From: Streptomyces sp. NBC_00457
Lineage (GTDB): Bacteria; Actinomycetota; Actinomycetes; Streptomycetales; Streptomycetaceae
Direction of reading: 5' to 3'
Assembly (NCBI RefSeq): GCF_036014015.1
Contig: NZ_CP107905.1
Location: 4,774,001 to 4,838,000 of the forward strand
Length of the DNA: 64,000 nucleotides
In this document: in pieces, positions 9,272 to 16,993 of the stretch
Position numbering within the stretch: position 1 is the first letter of the stretch
Layout of the letters: each line of letters opens with the position of its first letter
Made by a program: the position numbers and the translations under genes
Notes under the pieces: model-generated
The model's input: the letters and a program-made list of their open reading frames with translations, nothing else
What the model was told of the DNA's origin: nothing
Database searches by the model: none

Positions 9272-9640
9272 ATGGGCCCGCATCCCGACCTGTTCGACGA
9301 GTTGCGTGTGGTCACGGCCGGCGGCGAGTTGGACGTGACGACCGCGCCGGCCTTCGCTCGTGATCTGGAGGACGCCCGGCACGGCAGCGGGCGGTTGTTC
9401 CTCATCGTCGACCTGCTCGGCGTGACCTTCATGGACGGCAGCGTCCTGGACCCGTTGTGCGCGGCGTGGGAGGACTGTCATGAGCGGCTCGGATGGGTGC
9501 GGGTCGTGCACAACCGGCCAGGCGCAAGTCTCGTGTTCCGGGCCGGCGGTCTGCAGGAGCGTTTCCCGCGGTACGCGAGCCCCCAGGACGCCTGGAACGG
9601 CATACCCGCAGACCGCGCGGCGGCAGACCGGGCCACGTAA
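9272..9640 (+). CDS. STAS-domain protein (anti-sigma factor antagonist-like)
   Basis: A 122-residue single-domain protein. The sequence LRVVTAGGELDVTTAPAFARDL, the beta-strand LFLIVDLLGVTFMDGSVLDPL and the C-terminal helix fit the STAS fold. The usual phosphorylatable Ser in the D-S-S/T-G-L loop is replaced: the loop reads FMDGSV. It may bind an RsbW-type kinase, but no such gene is adjacent. The start was chosen for the GAGGAG site 10 bases upstream; GTG 9251 and ATG 9263 are in-frame alternatives. Confidence 0.75.
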   Translation: MGPHPDLFDELRVVTAGGELDVTTAPAFARDLEDARHGSGRLFLIVDLLGVTFMDGSVLDPLCAAWEDCHERLGWVRVVHNRPGASLVFRAGGLQERFPRYASPQDAWNGIPADRAAADRAT

Positions 9641-9704
9641 TGTACGGCGCAAGTCGGACGGCGTCTCACCCCGAAGTGCCCCGGCCGCCAGGGAGCGGAG
9701 AACG

Positions 9705-10454
9705 GTGATCAGCGACGGCATGGCCGAGGTCCTGCGGTCGCTGCACCGGGGCGAGGCCGACGACCCGGCGCAGGCGTGTGCGCGGGCGTTGGGCGCCGAG
9801 GGGGTCACGCTGTCGCTGCTGGTCGGTGCCAAGCGGTCGGCCGAGCCGCTGTGGTGTCATCCCGAGCTGAGCGCGCGGTTCGAGGAACTCCAGTTCACGC
9901 TGGGCGAGGGGCCGGGGCCGGACGCGGTCCGCGTCGGCTCACCCGTCGTCGAGCCGGACCTGGACCGGGTGCGCCCCGAGCGGTGGCCCGCGCTACTGCC
10001 GGCCGCGCGCGAGCTGGGCGTACACGGTGTGTGCTCCTTCCCGCTGGGCATCGGAGCCATCCGGATCGGCGTACTGACCCTGCTGTGCGACGGCGAGCGG
10101 CGGCTGAGCCAGCAGCAGTACACGGACGCCACCGCACTGACAGCCGTGCTGACCAGCACTCTCCTGAACGGTGACCGACGCGACGGAGACGCGGACATTC
10201 CCGGGCTCGGCTTGGCCCTGGAACCTCCATCGGTGCTGCGCCGCGCGGTCGTGCACCAGGCCACGGGAATGATCAGCGTCCAGCTGGACGTGTCCATGGC
10301 GGAGGCCCTGCTGCGCCTGCGCGCCCACGCGTACAGCAGCGAGCGCCCCCTCGGCGAGATTGCGGCGGACGTCGTCGCCCGCAGACTGCGCTTCGACGAC
10401 GACTTCAACAATGATGTAAGCGGGCCGTATTCGCCCGACGATGGGAAGGGATGA
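9705..10454 (+). CDS. GAF/ANTAR-type regulator 1
   Basis: 249 residues. The N-terminal two thirds look like a GAF sensory domain (FTLGEGPGPDAV, VCSFPLGIGAIRIGVLTLLCDGERRLS). The C-terminal helices, from about residue 185 (VVHQATGMISVQLDVSMAEALLRLRAHAY), fit an ANTAR RNA-binding output domain, which acts by transcription antitermination. The GTG start follows GGAGCGGAG. Its stop overlaps the next gene's ATG, so two GAF/ANTAR proteins are co-translated. Ligand and RNA targets are unknown. Confidence 0.82.
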   Translation: MISDGMAEVLRSLHRGEADDPAQACARALGAEGVTLSLLVGAKRSAEPLWCHPELSARFEELQFTLGEGPGPDAVRVGSPVVEPDLDRVRPERWPALLPAARELGVHGVCSFPLGIGAIRIGVLTLLCDGERRLSQQQYTDATALTAVLTSTLLNGDRRDGDADIPGLGLALEPPSVLRRAVVHQATGMISVQLDVSMAEALLRLRAHAYSSERPLGEIAADVVARRLRFDDDFNNDVSGPYSPDDGKG

Positions 10455-11218
10455 TCAGCATGGCCCGCGAACGACGTCTGGCCGAGATCTTCGTGGAGGT
10501 CGCGGACTCCCTCGTCGAGGACTTCGACGTCATCGACCTGCTCCAGCGGCTGTCCACGCGCTGCGTAGAACTGCTCGACGTGTCGGCGGCCGGAATCCTG
10601 CTCGCGGACTCGCAGGGCGAACTGCAGATCATCGCCGCCTCGGACGAGCACACCCGCCTGCTGGAGCTGTTCGCGCTCCAGCACGACCAAGGCCCATGCG
10701 TGGAGTGCTACCGCACCGGCACCGCCCGGACCAACATCAGCCTGACGAGGTCGGAAGTCACCGTCGGCTGGCCGCGCTTCGCCGCACGAGCTCGCGAGAC
10801 GGGGTATGTGAGCACGCACGCCATCCCGCTGCGCCTGCGCCGCCGGGTCGTCGGCGCCCTCAACCTCTTCCAGGCCACACCGCACCGCCTCGGCGACGAC
10901 GACATAGTGCTTGCCCAAGCACTCGCCGACGTGGCCACGATCGCGATCCTGCAGCAGCGCACACTGGAGCGGTCGCACGTCGAGAACAGCCAGCTGGAGA
11001 CCGCGCTGACCAGTCGCGTCCTGATCGAGCAGGTCAAGGGCGTCCTGGCCGAGCGCTGGAACACCTCCGTCGACGACGCCTTCGCCGCGTTCCGGTCGTA
11101 CGCCCGCGCCCGCCACCTGCGCCTGTCGGACCTGGCCACGCGGATCATCTCGGGCGCCTTCGACACCGCCGCCATCCCGCCACCGGCACCGGACCGGACC
11201 GGCGACGACCGCGACTGA
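10451..11218 (+). CDS. GAF/ANTAR-type regulator 2
   Basis: 255 residues. A GAF domain covers about residues 10-165 (VIDLLQRLSTRCVELLDVSAAGILLAD, FALQHDQGPCVECYRTG, IPLRLRRRVVGALNLF). A canonical ANTAR tail covers about 185-240 (SRVLIEQVKGVLAERWNTSVDDAFAAFRSYAR). A Cys pair (CVEC) sits in the sensor loop. Translation is coupled to the preceding gene (ATGA overlap). A decayed partial copy with an internal deletion lies at 12155-12346. The product probably controls transcripts by antitermination. Confidence 0.88.
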   Translation: MISMARERRLAEIFVEVADSLVEDFDVIDLLQRLSTRCVELLDVSAAGILLADSQGELQIIAASDEHTRLLELFALQHDQGPCVECYRTGTARTNISLTRSEVTVGWPRFAARARETGYVSTHAIPLRLRRRVVGALNLFQATPHRLGDDDIVLAQALADVATIAILQQRTLERSHVENSQLETALTSRVLIEQVKGVLAERWNTSVDDAFAAFRSYARARHLRLSDLATRIISGAFDTAAIPPPAPDRTGDDRD

Positions 11219-11224
11219 CCGCCG

Positions 11225-11710
11225 TCACACCCCCGGCGCCGCCCGGCCGGTACCGGTGTCGATGAGGATCTGTTCGGCTTGCGTGACGTTGTCGGAGCGG
11301 ACGGCCTCGGCCATCGCGGCGCTTGCCGCTTCGGGCGTCGCGTGCGGTGGGATCACGAGGAGAGAGAAGTGGTCCTGATCGCCCCGGGTAACGAGAACGG
11401 TGTCGTCGCCGACCGGGAAGGAGTCGATATGGACGACGCGGTCGTCGACGAGCAGTCGAGTTGGCAGCGCGTTCCAGGCTCCGACGTCCAGGCCGACGCG
11501 TGTGACCGGCCCGAGGTACTCGGTCAGTGCGGAGATCAGGGCGGGAAGCTCGGCTGCGATGTCACGGGATCGCGGCCACCACGCCCCGTCGAGCACGCCC
11601 CGGCGGTCGTGCGTGGTCTCCAGCCGTACGACAGCCGTCCCGGGCTTCACCACCTTGTGGACGGCGTCCGGCAAAAGCCTGGTCACCCGCGGGGAGCCGG
11701 AGTCGGACAT
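11225..11710 (-). CDS. DUF5994-like protein (copy 1)
   Basis: A 161-residue soluble protein with the family hallmark DGAWWPRSRDIAAELPAL near residues 41-58 and a LLVIPP strand near the C-terminus. It belongs with the copies at 12384, 13107 and 13740; I recognise the family as DUF5994 from memory. Function is unknown. The start is the ATG at MSDSGSP. Upstream in the same frame the reading continues into a desaturase fragment, so a fused 261-residue reading is an artefact of decay. Confidence 0.75.
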   Translation of the reverse strand: MSDSGSPRVTRLLPDAVHKVVKPGTAVVRLETTHDRRGVLDGAWWPRSRDIAAELPALISALTEYLGPVTRVGLDVGAWNALPTRLLVDDRVVHIDSFPVGDDTVLVTRGDQDHFSLLVIPPHATPEAASAAMAEAVRSDNVTQAEQILIDTGTGRAAPGV

Positions 11711-11775
11711 GACACTCGCCCGTCTGCGAGAGATACGGAGTGACTTCCTCGTTTCAATGTACTCTTCGGCCGGAT

Positions 11776-12045
11776 CCGGGCTCCCCTCGATGTTCGCCGA
11801 GCCCTGGATCTGGCGCAGGTACCACTCGCCACGGCTCTCGTCGTCGAGCCGGTCCCCGGTGAAGGTCTGTACGTCGCCGGGGAAGTGGCCGCAGAAGATG
11901 ACCGTGTGCGCCCAGATGTCGCGGGCGCTGCTGGCGGTGAGGTTGCCGAGGAGGCAGGGCAGCGCGGAGGGGCCGGCGAGGAGCGGGAAGAGAACGCGTG
12001 TCGGTGTCACGGGTCCGGCCGTTTTCAGGACCGCACCCGGGGTCG
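11776..12045 (-). pseudogene. Fragment of a membrane fatty acid desaturase
   Basis: The minus-strand translation contains VLFPLLAGPSALPCLLGN, then WAHTVIFCGHFP and RGEWYLRQIQGSANIEGSP. In acyl-CoA desaturases these lead into the third histidine box. The reading stops being desaturase-like right after the NIEGSP block, before the expected HQIEHH box, and the first two histidine boxes are absent. It is in frame with the DUF5994 gene downstream. It is a non-functional remnant. Confidence 0.8.
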
Positions 12046-12154
12046 CGGGGCACGTAGAGGGAGTACCTACCCGACCTCAGGCCCAACATGCGTCAGCATC
12101 CCTTCTGCATCAAACAGTTGATGGCGAACTCAGCCGTCTGTTGGGCTTCCGGAC

Positions 12155-12346
12155 CACGGCCCACCGCCTCGGCGACGACGACATCGCGCCCACCCAGGGC
12201 CTGGCCGACGTGGCGGCCACCGTGATCGAGCAGGTCAAGGGAGTCCTGGCGGAGCACTGGAACACCGCGAGCGAGATGGCCGTCGCCGCACCGCGGTCGT
12301 ACGCGCGCGCCCATCATCTGCGGCTGTCCGAACCGGCCGGGGCGGC
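12155..12346 (+). pseudogene. Decayed partial copy of the GAF/ANTAR gene
   Basis: The plus-strand reading HRLGDDDIAPTQGLADVAATVIEQVKGVLAEHWNT corresponds to residues of regulator 2 encoded at about 10885-11146. It lacks about 27 codons between the GAF end and the ANTAR start, and no start codon or GAF core remains. The ANTAR part continues as PRSYARAHHLRLSE before diverging. This is a duplicate or transferred relative that lost most of its length. Confidence 0.85.
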
Positions 12347-12383
12347 ACAGGGAGTGTTGGTACCTCGGCCATCCCGGCTCCCG

Positions 12384-12836
12384 TCACGCGCGGCGGCGGT
12401 CGCCACCCGCGCCCGCCGCACGCGCCATGATCGGCAACGCGGCCTCCTCGGTCGTATCCGGGGGGACGACGACCAGATCCCAGCGCCCGTGGCCGGGGGC
12501 GAGGAGGACGACGGTGTGCGCGGCGGTGGCCGTCAGGCTCCTGCGCAGACGGACGACTTGGCCGGCGACGAGCATCCGGCCCGGCGTCGGTGACCACACC
12601 GTGCCCTTGAGCACGACGCTGCTGATGTGACCCCACGTAGGGGGCAGCCCGGCGAGCAGTGCGGGGAGTTCGGCGAGCAGGTCGTACGAGCGCGGCCACC
12701 ATGCCCCGTCGATAGCGCGGGGTCCGCCGGCGCGGGGCGCCAGGCGCAGGCGGAGCAGCAGCTGCGAGGGAGGCGGGGGCGGCGGAGCGGCGTCCGGCAG
12801 GGATTCAGGGGTATGAGTGGCGGAATTCAGGGACAT
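12384..12836 (-). CDS. DUF5994-like protein (copy 2)
   Basis: 150 residues. A Pro-rich N-terminus (PPPPPP near 19-24) is followed by the family core AIDGAWWPRSYDLLAELPAL and a RWDLVVVPPDT strand near the C-terminus. The ATG is preceded by GAGGAG at an 8-base spacing. Upstream in-frame codons to 13532 lie antisense to copy 3 and are rejected. Function is unknown. Confidence 0.78.
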   Translation of the reverse strand: MSLNSATHTPESLPDAAPPPPPPSQLLLRLRLAPRAGGPRAIDGAWWPRSYDLLAELPALLAGLPPTWGHISSVVLKGTVWSPTPGRMLVAGQVVRLRRSLTATAAHTVVLLAPGHGRWDLVVVPPDTTEEAALPIMARAAGAGGDRRRA

Positions 12837-13106
12837 GTACGGGCTCCTCGGCCTCGTTGCGGATGGCGCGGCCGGGGTCAGGGGCTGCCCCTGTGTGGAC
12901 GGCGAGGGGGAATGCTCCAGGGTGGTCGGGCACCGGCATACGGACGTCCTCGCCTTCTTCACCGTACTCCCGCCTGACATAAAACGGCCGAGACGTACGC
13001 TGGGACCACCGGGTGCTCCTCGTACGCCGACTCCGCTCGACGTCGCTTCCGGCGCACCACGAAACCGGGCCGCGCTGTCACAGCGGCCCGAAGAGGGGCG
13101 TGCGTC

Positions 13107-13572
13107 ATGAACGCACCGACCGCCCACCGCAGTTCGGCCGCATCCGAGCGTCCCGCCACGTACCCGCCCGCCCGGCTCGCCCTGCGCCCGCCGACCTTCC
13201 CGCCGGGACCGGTGTGCGGAGCCTGGTGGCCCCGCACCGACGACCTGGCCGTCGAACTGGCCGCACTCACCGACGTGTTCGACGCGTCGCGCGGACGCGT
13301 GACCCGCATCGCGTCCCACCACGGGAGCTGGCCGAAGGAGCCGCGCACCCTGCCCGTGAACGGGCCACACGGTCACGGCCACCTGGTACACATCCGGCCT
13401 CGACCCGCACACCATCCGGCGCTTCTCGTACGGTGCCGGCCGTTGGGACCTGCTCGTCGTCCCGCCACAGAGCGGGGCCGGCGCGGCCGCCCGGCTGATG
13501 ACCGCGGCGGCCGATCCCGCCCTCCGCCTCACCGGGACCGCTCTGATGGCGACCGAGGGCCCATCCGGATAA
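13107..13572 (+). pseudogene. Frameshifted DUF5994-like gene (copy 3)
   Basis: The reading starts MNAPTAHRSS and carries CGAWWPRTDDLAVELAAL. After LPVNG (about 13364) it loses family similarity. In the +1 frame, from 13372 to a TAA at 13570-13572, the rest of the family follows: VTATWYTSGLDPHTIRRFSY, then GAGRWDLLVVPP. One extra G in the GGG at 13362-13364 explains the break. Either the gene is recently inactivated or there is a sequencing error. Confidence 0.82.
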
Positions 13573-13739
13573 CGAGCCGGACATGACGGGCGGCAACGGA
13601 CTCGTCACCGACGCCACTTGCAGGAGTAGCGTGAAGGCACCAAGGGCACTTCGTACTCCGGCATCCACGCGGGTCTCGTCCTCGGTGAGCAATGGCATCG
13701 GGGACGACCGCCGCGTCGCCCCGAAGACGGGTTCGCATC

Positions 13740-14291
13740 ATGACCGCGACCACCACGTCCACCCGCACCGCCCCTCCACCTTCCGCCGCCCGTGTGGCAC
13801 TGAAGTCCCCGACGGGCCGCGGCTTGCTCGACGGCGCCTGGTGGCCCCGTTCACGCGACCTGGCCACCGAGCTCCCCGCCCTGGCGGACGTGCTCGATCC
13901 GCTGTGGGGCCGCATCACCCGCGTCGCCGTCAACCCGATGCTCTGGCCCGTCGTCCCGCGCAAGGTGACCGTCCGCGACCGCGTACTGAAGGTCGGCTGG
14001 TTCACCCCTGAACTCGACCCGCACGAGCTGCTGTTGCTGTCCTACGGGGCCGGTCGCTGGGACCTCCTGGTGATCCCGCCCGAGACGGATGCCGCGACCG
14101 CCGTCCGGTTCATGGCCGCCGCCTGCGACCCGGACGGGCCCCCACTGACCGCCACCGATCTCGTCGCCGCCGAGTCCGCACGCCACCACGACATCGCCGT
14201 GGGGGACCGGCCGCAGACCACGGAGGAGTCGTGGGGGTGCGAGGACGGCGCGACCTCCACCCCCGCCGTCCCCACGGCCGCGGGGCGGTGA
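13740..14291 (+). CDS. DUF5994-like protein (copy 4)
   Basis: 183 residues. A Thr/Pro-rich N-terminus is followed by LLDGAWWPRSRDLATELPAL, TRVAVNPMLWP, and GAGRWDLLVIPPETDAATA, then a polar tail of about 40 residues. Function is unknown. The GTGA overlap of its stop with the start of the next small gene implies a two-gene transcript. The start at MTATTTST is preferred to the ATG 16 codons upstream, which runs through an Arg-rich non-conserved stretch. Confidence 0.78.
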   Translation: MTATTTSTRTAPPPSAARVALKSPTGRGLLDGAWWPRSRDLATELPALADVLDPLWGRITRVAVNPMLWPVVPRKVTVRDRVLKVGWFTPELDPHELLLLSYGAGRWDLLVIPPETDAATAVRFMAAACDPDGPPLTATDLVAAESARHHDIAVGDRPQTTEESWGCEDGATSTPAVPTAAGR

Positions 14292-14584
14292 CCGCCATGG
14301 ACGCCGCATCCACCGCAGCCGCCTTCCTGGTGCTGATCGCCGTCGCCGCATATGTGATCCACCGCCTCGACACACAGCACGCCGAAAGGATCGCCTTGCG
14401 TACGTACAGCCCCTCCCTGCCCGGCCACCAGGCCCCCGCCGAGCCGGGGAACGCCGGTACGCCGCCTCCCCAGCCTCCCCCGCCGGTCGCCCCGGCCGAC
14501 CGGCACGACCATCGCGACGGGGGCCGCGGGCGGTTCCCGTCGCGCCGCCGCCGTGACCGCACCACGCACAAACAGGCCCACTGA
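14288..14584 (+). CDS. Small single-pass membrane protein
   Basis: 98 residues with a GTG start overlapping the upstream stop by 4 bases. One hydrophobic helix (AAAFLVLIAVAAYVI, about residues 10-24) is followed by a short basic segment and a long Pro/Arg-rich tail, probably cytoplasmic. There is no recognisable domain. It is supported by translational coupling to the DUF5994 gene and by high third-position GC. Confidence 0.6.
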   Translation: MTAMDAASTAAAFLVLIAVAAYVIHRLDTQHAERIALRTYSPSLPGHQAPAEPGNAGTPPPQPPPPVAPADRHDHRDGGRGRFPSRRRRDRTTHKQAH

Positions 14585-14609
14585 GCTGGGCCGCGTCGAA
14601 GGGATCGCG

Positions 14610-15170
14610 ATGGGAGTCCGGATGGCCGAGGTGTATCTGCGCAGGCTCACCCGGTGGCAGGCCGAACAGCAGCGGGAGGCCGTCGCCGATGTGTACGTCA
14701 CGGCGTACCGCGGCGCCGCCGGGGCCGAGTACCGGGACCGGAAGGGGTTCCTGCGCCGCTTCGAGCAGCACGTGCACCACGACGGTTTCGACATGGCCGT
14801 CGCCGACGCGACCGGCCTCGTCGGCTGCGCCTACGGGTACCGTCTGGAGCGCGACGGGGCGTGGTGGGCCGACTTCCCCGTCGAGGTGACGCCTGAGACG
14901 GAGGAACTCACCGCGTCCGGGCGAGTGTTCGCGCTCACCGAGCTGATGGTGCTGCCCGCGCTCCGCCGCCGCGGTGTCGCGACCCGCCTCGGGGACCTGC
15001 TGCTCTCCCGCCTCCCCAAGGACCTGGTGGTGGCCGGTCTGGACCGGGACAGGGACGCAGCCGGGATCAGGGAACTCCTCCGTACCTGGGGCTGGAAGCA
15101 ACTGCCCGCCACGGGGCCGGGCGCGGACACGTCGGGCCGCGAGGTCTGGGCGCGCGGGCCCGTCCGGTGA
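14610..15170 (+). CDS. GNAT-family N-acetyltransferase
   Basis: A 186-residue protein with a GNAT fold. The central strand ALTELMVLPALRRRGVATRLGDLLL (about 110-134) carries the acetyl-CoA pyrophosphate-binding RRxGxA signature (RRRGVA). The substrate is unknown. The start at MGVRMAEV is preceded by GAAGGG; an ATG 19 codons upstream overlaps the previous gene and is less likely. It is the last intact gene before the island's right border. Confidence 0.82.
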   Translation: MGVRMAEVYLRRLTRWQAEQQREAVADVYVTAYRGAAGAEYRDRKGFLRRFEQHVHHDGFDMAVADATGLVGCAYGYRLERDGAWWADFPVEVTPETEELTASGRVFALTELMVLPALRRRGVATRLGDLLLSRLPKDLVVAGLDRDRDAAGIRELLRTWGWKQLPATGPGADTSGREVWARGPVR

Positions 15171-15503
15171 GCGAGCGCCGGGGCGGGCGGGCACAGAACT
15201 CAGCCGTGTCCAGGTCGAAGCCCTCCGCACTGACAACATCGACACGCTTCGACGCCGAGCCGCGGAGAACGCATGGAACCGCAGACTGACCACCGCCCGA
15301 ATGACTGGTCTCCTTGGGAGCTGTCTGGGAGCCGGCACCCTCCGCAAGGCCCTTCGAGACCACCCGAGACCACGACGTTCCGACGCTCCCACCATGGGTC
15401 TGTGCTGACGTAAGACACAGCCGGCCAGATGGCCGGCATGCGTGCGCGATGCGTGAGCGGACGGTAGAGCATCAGCCGTCACTATCGGGATCAAGCAAAA
15501 TCC
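15171..15503. other. Gene-free right part of the island
   Basis: About 330 bases with no convincing gene. They include CTTGGGAGCT and CTGGGAGCC (15313-15333), resembling the TTTGGGAGCC pair at 8981-9001, and lead into repeat B'. I read it as the remains of an integration boundary. Confidence 0.4.
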
Positions 15504-15588
15504 GTGAGAACTACGGAGAGCAGTTTCCTCAGGTCAACGCACATTCCCCTGCGAGACCCCAGGTCAGCACCCCGCCCCTCCCAATCGC
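15504..15588 (+). repeat. Island-border direct repeat B', right copy
   Basis: 85 bases matching 8845-8929 at 71 positions without gaps, in the same orientation. The last base is shared with the first base of the relic of the 8100 gene, so the two sequences are fused here, unlike at the left border. Confidence 0.85.
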
Positions 15589-15662
15589 TGCATGAGTGGC
15601 AGGACCTCAGCCACAGGCTGCACGAGGCCGGACACCGGCCGTATTGCTTGGTGTGGCCCTGA
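15588..15662 (+). pseudogene. Relic of the 3' end of the 8100 gene
   Basis: 75 bases aligned without gaps to 8649-8723 with 12 differences. The translation is LHEWQDLSHRLHEAGHRPYC then LVWP and stop, differing at two residues (F to L, Q to R) from the intact copy. Most changes are synonymous, so the fragment descends from a copy that was under coding selection. Similarity runs about 15 bases past the stop. Nothing of the rest of the gene is present. Confidence 0.9.
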
Positions 15663-15762
15663 CCTCGGGTTTCTTTCACTGATGTGCGCCTGCGGGCGGC
15701 GTACGAGCAGCTAGCCGGACCGGTGCCGGTGCCGCCGTCGGCCGGCATGGAGGGGGCGCTGC

Positions 15763-16944
15763 TCAGCCGTGCAGTGGATCCGCCAGTCGTCCCAGCAGGC
15801 CCGCGACCAGGGCGGTCTGGGCGGGGACGGTGTCGGGGTGGATGAATTCGCCCTGGGCGTGGGCGCCGTCGCCGATCGCGCCCAGGCCGCACAGGACCGG
15901 CAGGCCGAGGGCGGCGACGAAGTTGGCGTCGCTGGCGCCGCCGACGGCGGCGTCGGGCAGGTGGTCGCGGCCCTGTGCGCGGGCGACGTCGCGGGCGAGG
16001 TCGAGGAGGGGGGCGGAGGCGGCGTTGAGGGTCATCGGCGGGCGGTTCCAGGCGTGGTCGATGTCGATGCGGACGCGGGGGTCGCTGACCTTGATGGCGT
16101 CGAACTCGGCGTCGACGCGGTCCTGTTCGGCCTCGCTGCTGACCCGGATGTCGATGCTCGCGGTGGCCTGTCCGGCGACGACGTTGGTGGCCGAACCGCC
16201 GCTGATGAGCCCGGTGTTGATCGTCGTACCCCTCCCGGGGGCGGCGACGGCCGCGGCGGCGAGGACGAACTCGGACAGCGCGGTGATCGCGCTCGCCCCG
16301 TCCTGCGGCGCGAGCCCGGCGTGTGCCTCGACGCCCGTGGCGGTGACCTTGAAGATCCCGGAGCCCTTGCGGGCGGTCTTGACCGCACCGTGCGCTGTCG
16401 GCTCCAGCACCAGCGTGACGTCGGCCTTCTGGGCGACCGCCTCGATGACCGGACGGGAGGAGAGGGAGCCGGTCTCCTCGTCGCCGTTGAAGAGGAAGGT
16501 GACGGTGGGGAGCGGGGCGCCGCTCTCGCGGGCGAGCTTCAGGGCCCAGATGCCCTGTGCCAGGCCGGTCTTCATGTCGAAGATGCCCGGCCCGCTGAGC
16601 TTCGCCCGGCCGCCGGATTCCACCGACGGCTGCTCCCATCCGGCGAGGGTGCCGGTCGGCCATACGGTGTCGTAGTGGCCGACGAGGGCGACGTGCCCGG
16701 GGCCGGTGCCGGTGTAGGTGAGGGTGAGGGTGTCGCCGCACTCGCCGCCGGGGTGGCGCTGTTCGTGGTCGGGCCGGCCGAGTCGGTGGACGGCCAGTTC
16801 GCGCAGGAGGTCCAGGCCCGCGGCGAGGGCGGGCAGGTCGTAGCTGCTGGTCTCGTGGCGGACCAGGGTCAGGATGTCGGTGACGATCTCCGACGAGACC
16901 TCCTGGGCACGGGTGGTGAGGGCGGCGGCGGGCGATGCGGTCAT
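15763..16944 (-). CDS. M20-family peptidase (glutamate carboxypeptidase-like)
   Basis: 393 residues with the metal-site motifs of M20 enzymes: VGHYDTVWPTG (about 89-99), IFDMKTG, the catalytic glutamates in NGDEETGS, LEPTA, and the distal His in GEFIHPDT. A lid/dimerisation domain lies between about 200 and 310. The sequence is closest in style to CPG2-type enzymes that release glutamate from folate-like amides; this is inference. It lies 49 bases downstream of an AbgT-type transporter gene, which suggests use of p-aminobenzoyl-glutamate or other N-acyl amino acids. Confidence 0.9.
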   Translation of the reverse strand: MTASPAAALTTRAQEVSSEIVTDILTLVRHETSSYDLPALAAGLDLLRELAVHRLGRPDHEQRHPGGECGDTLTLTYTGTGPGHVALVGHYDTVWPTGTLAGWEQPSVESGGRAKLSGPGIFDMKTGLAQGIWALKLARESGAPLPTVTFLFNGDEETGSLSSRPVIEAVAQKADVTLVLEPTAHGAVKTARKGSGIFKVTATGVEAHAGLAPQDGASAITALSEFVLAAAAVAAPGRGTTINTGLISGGSATNVVAGQATASIDIRVSSEAEQDRVDAEFDAIKVSDPRVRIDIDHAWNRPPMTLNAASAPLLDLARDVARAQGRDHLPDAAVGGASDANFVAALGLPVLCGLGAIGDGAHAQGEFIHPDTVPAQTALVAGLLGRLADPLHG

Positions 16945-16993
16945 GATCTGCTTTCTCGTACGACGGTGTGGGGGGCTTGCGGATGATGCGGGG

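Noticed and set aside
12837..13532. N-terminal extension of DUF5994 copy 2 to 13532
   Set aside because: The extension runs antisense to copy 3 and its promoter region, and a strong ribosome site with ATG exists at 12836.
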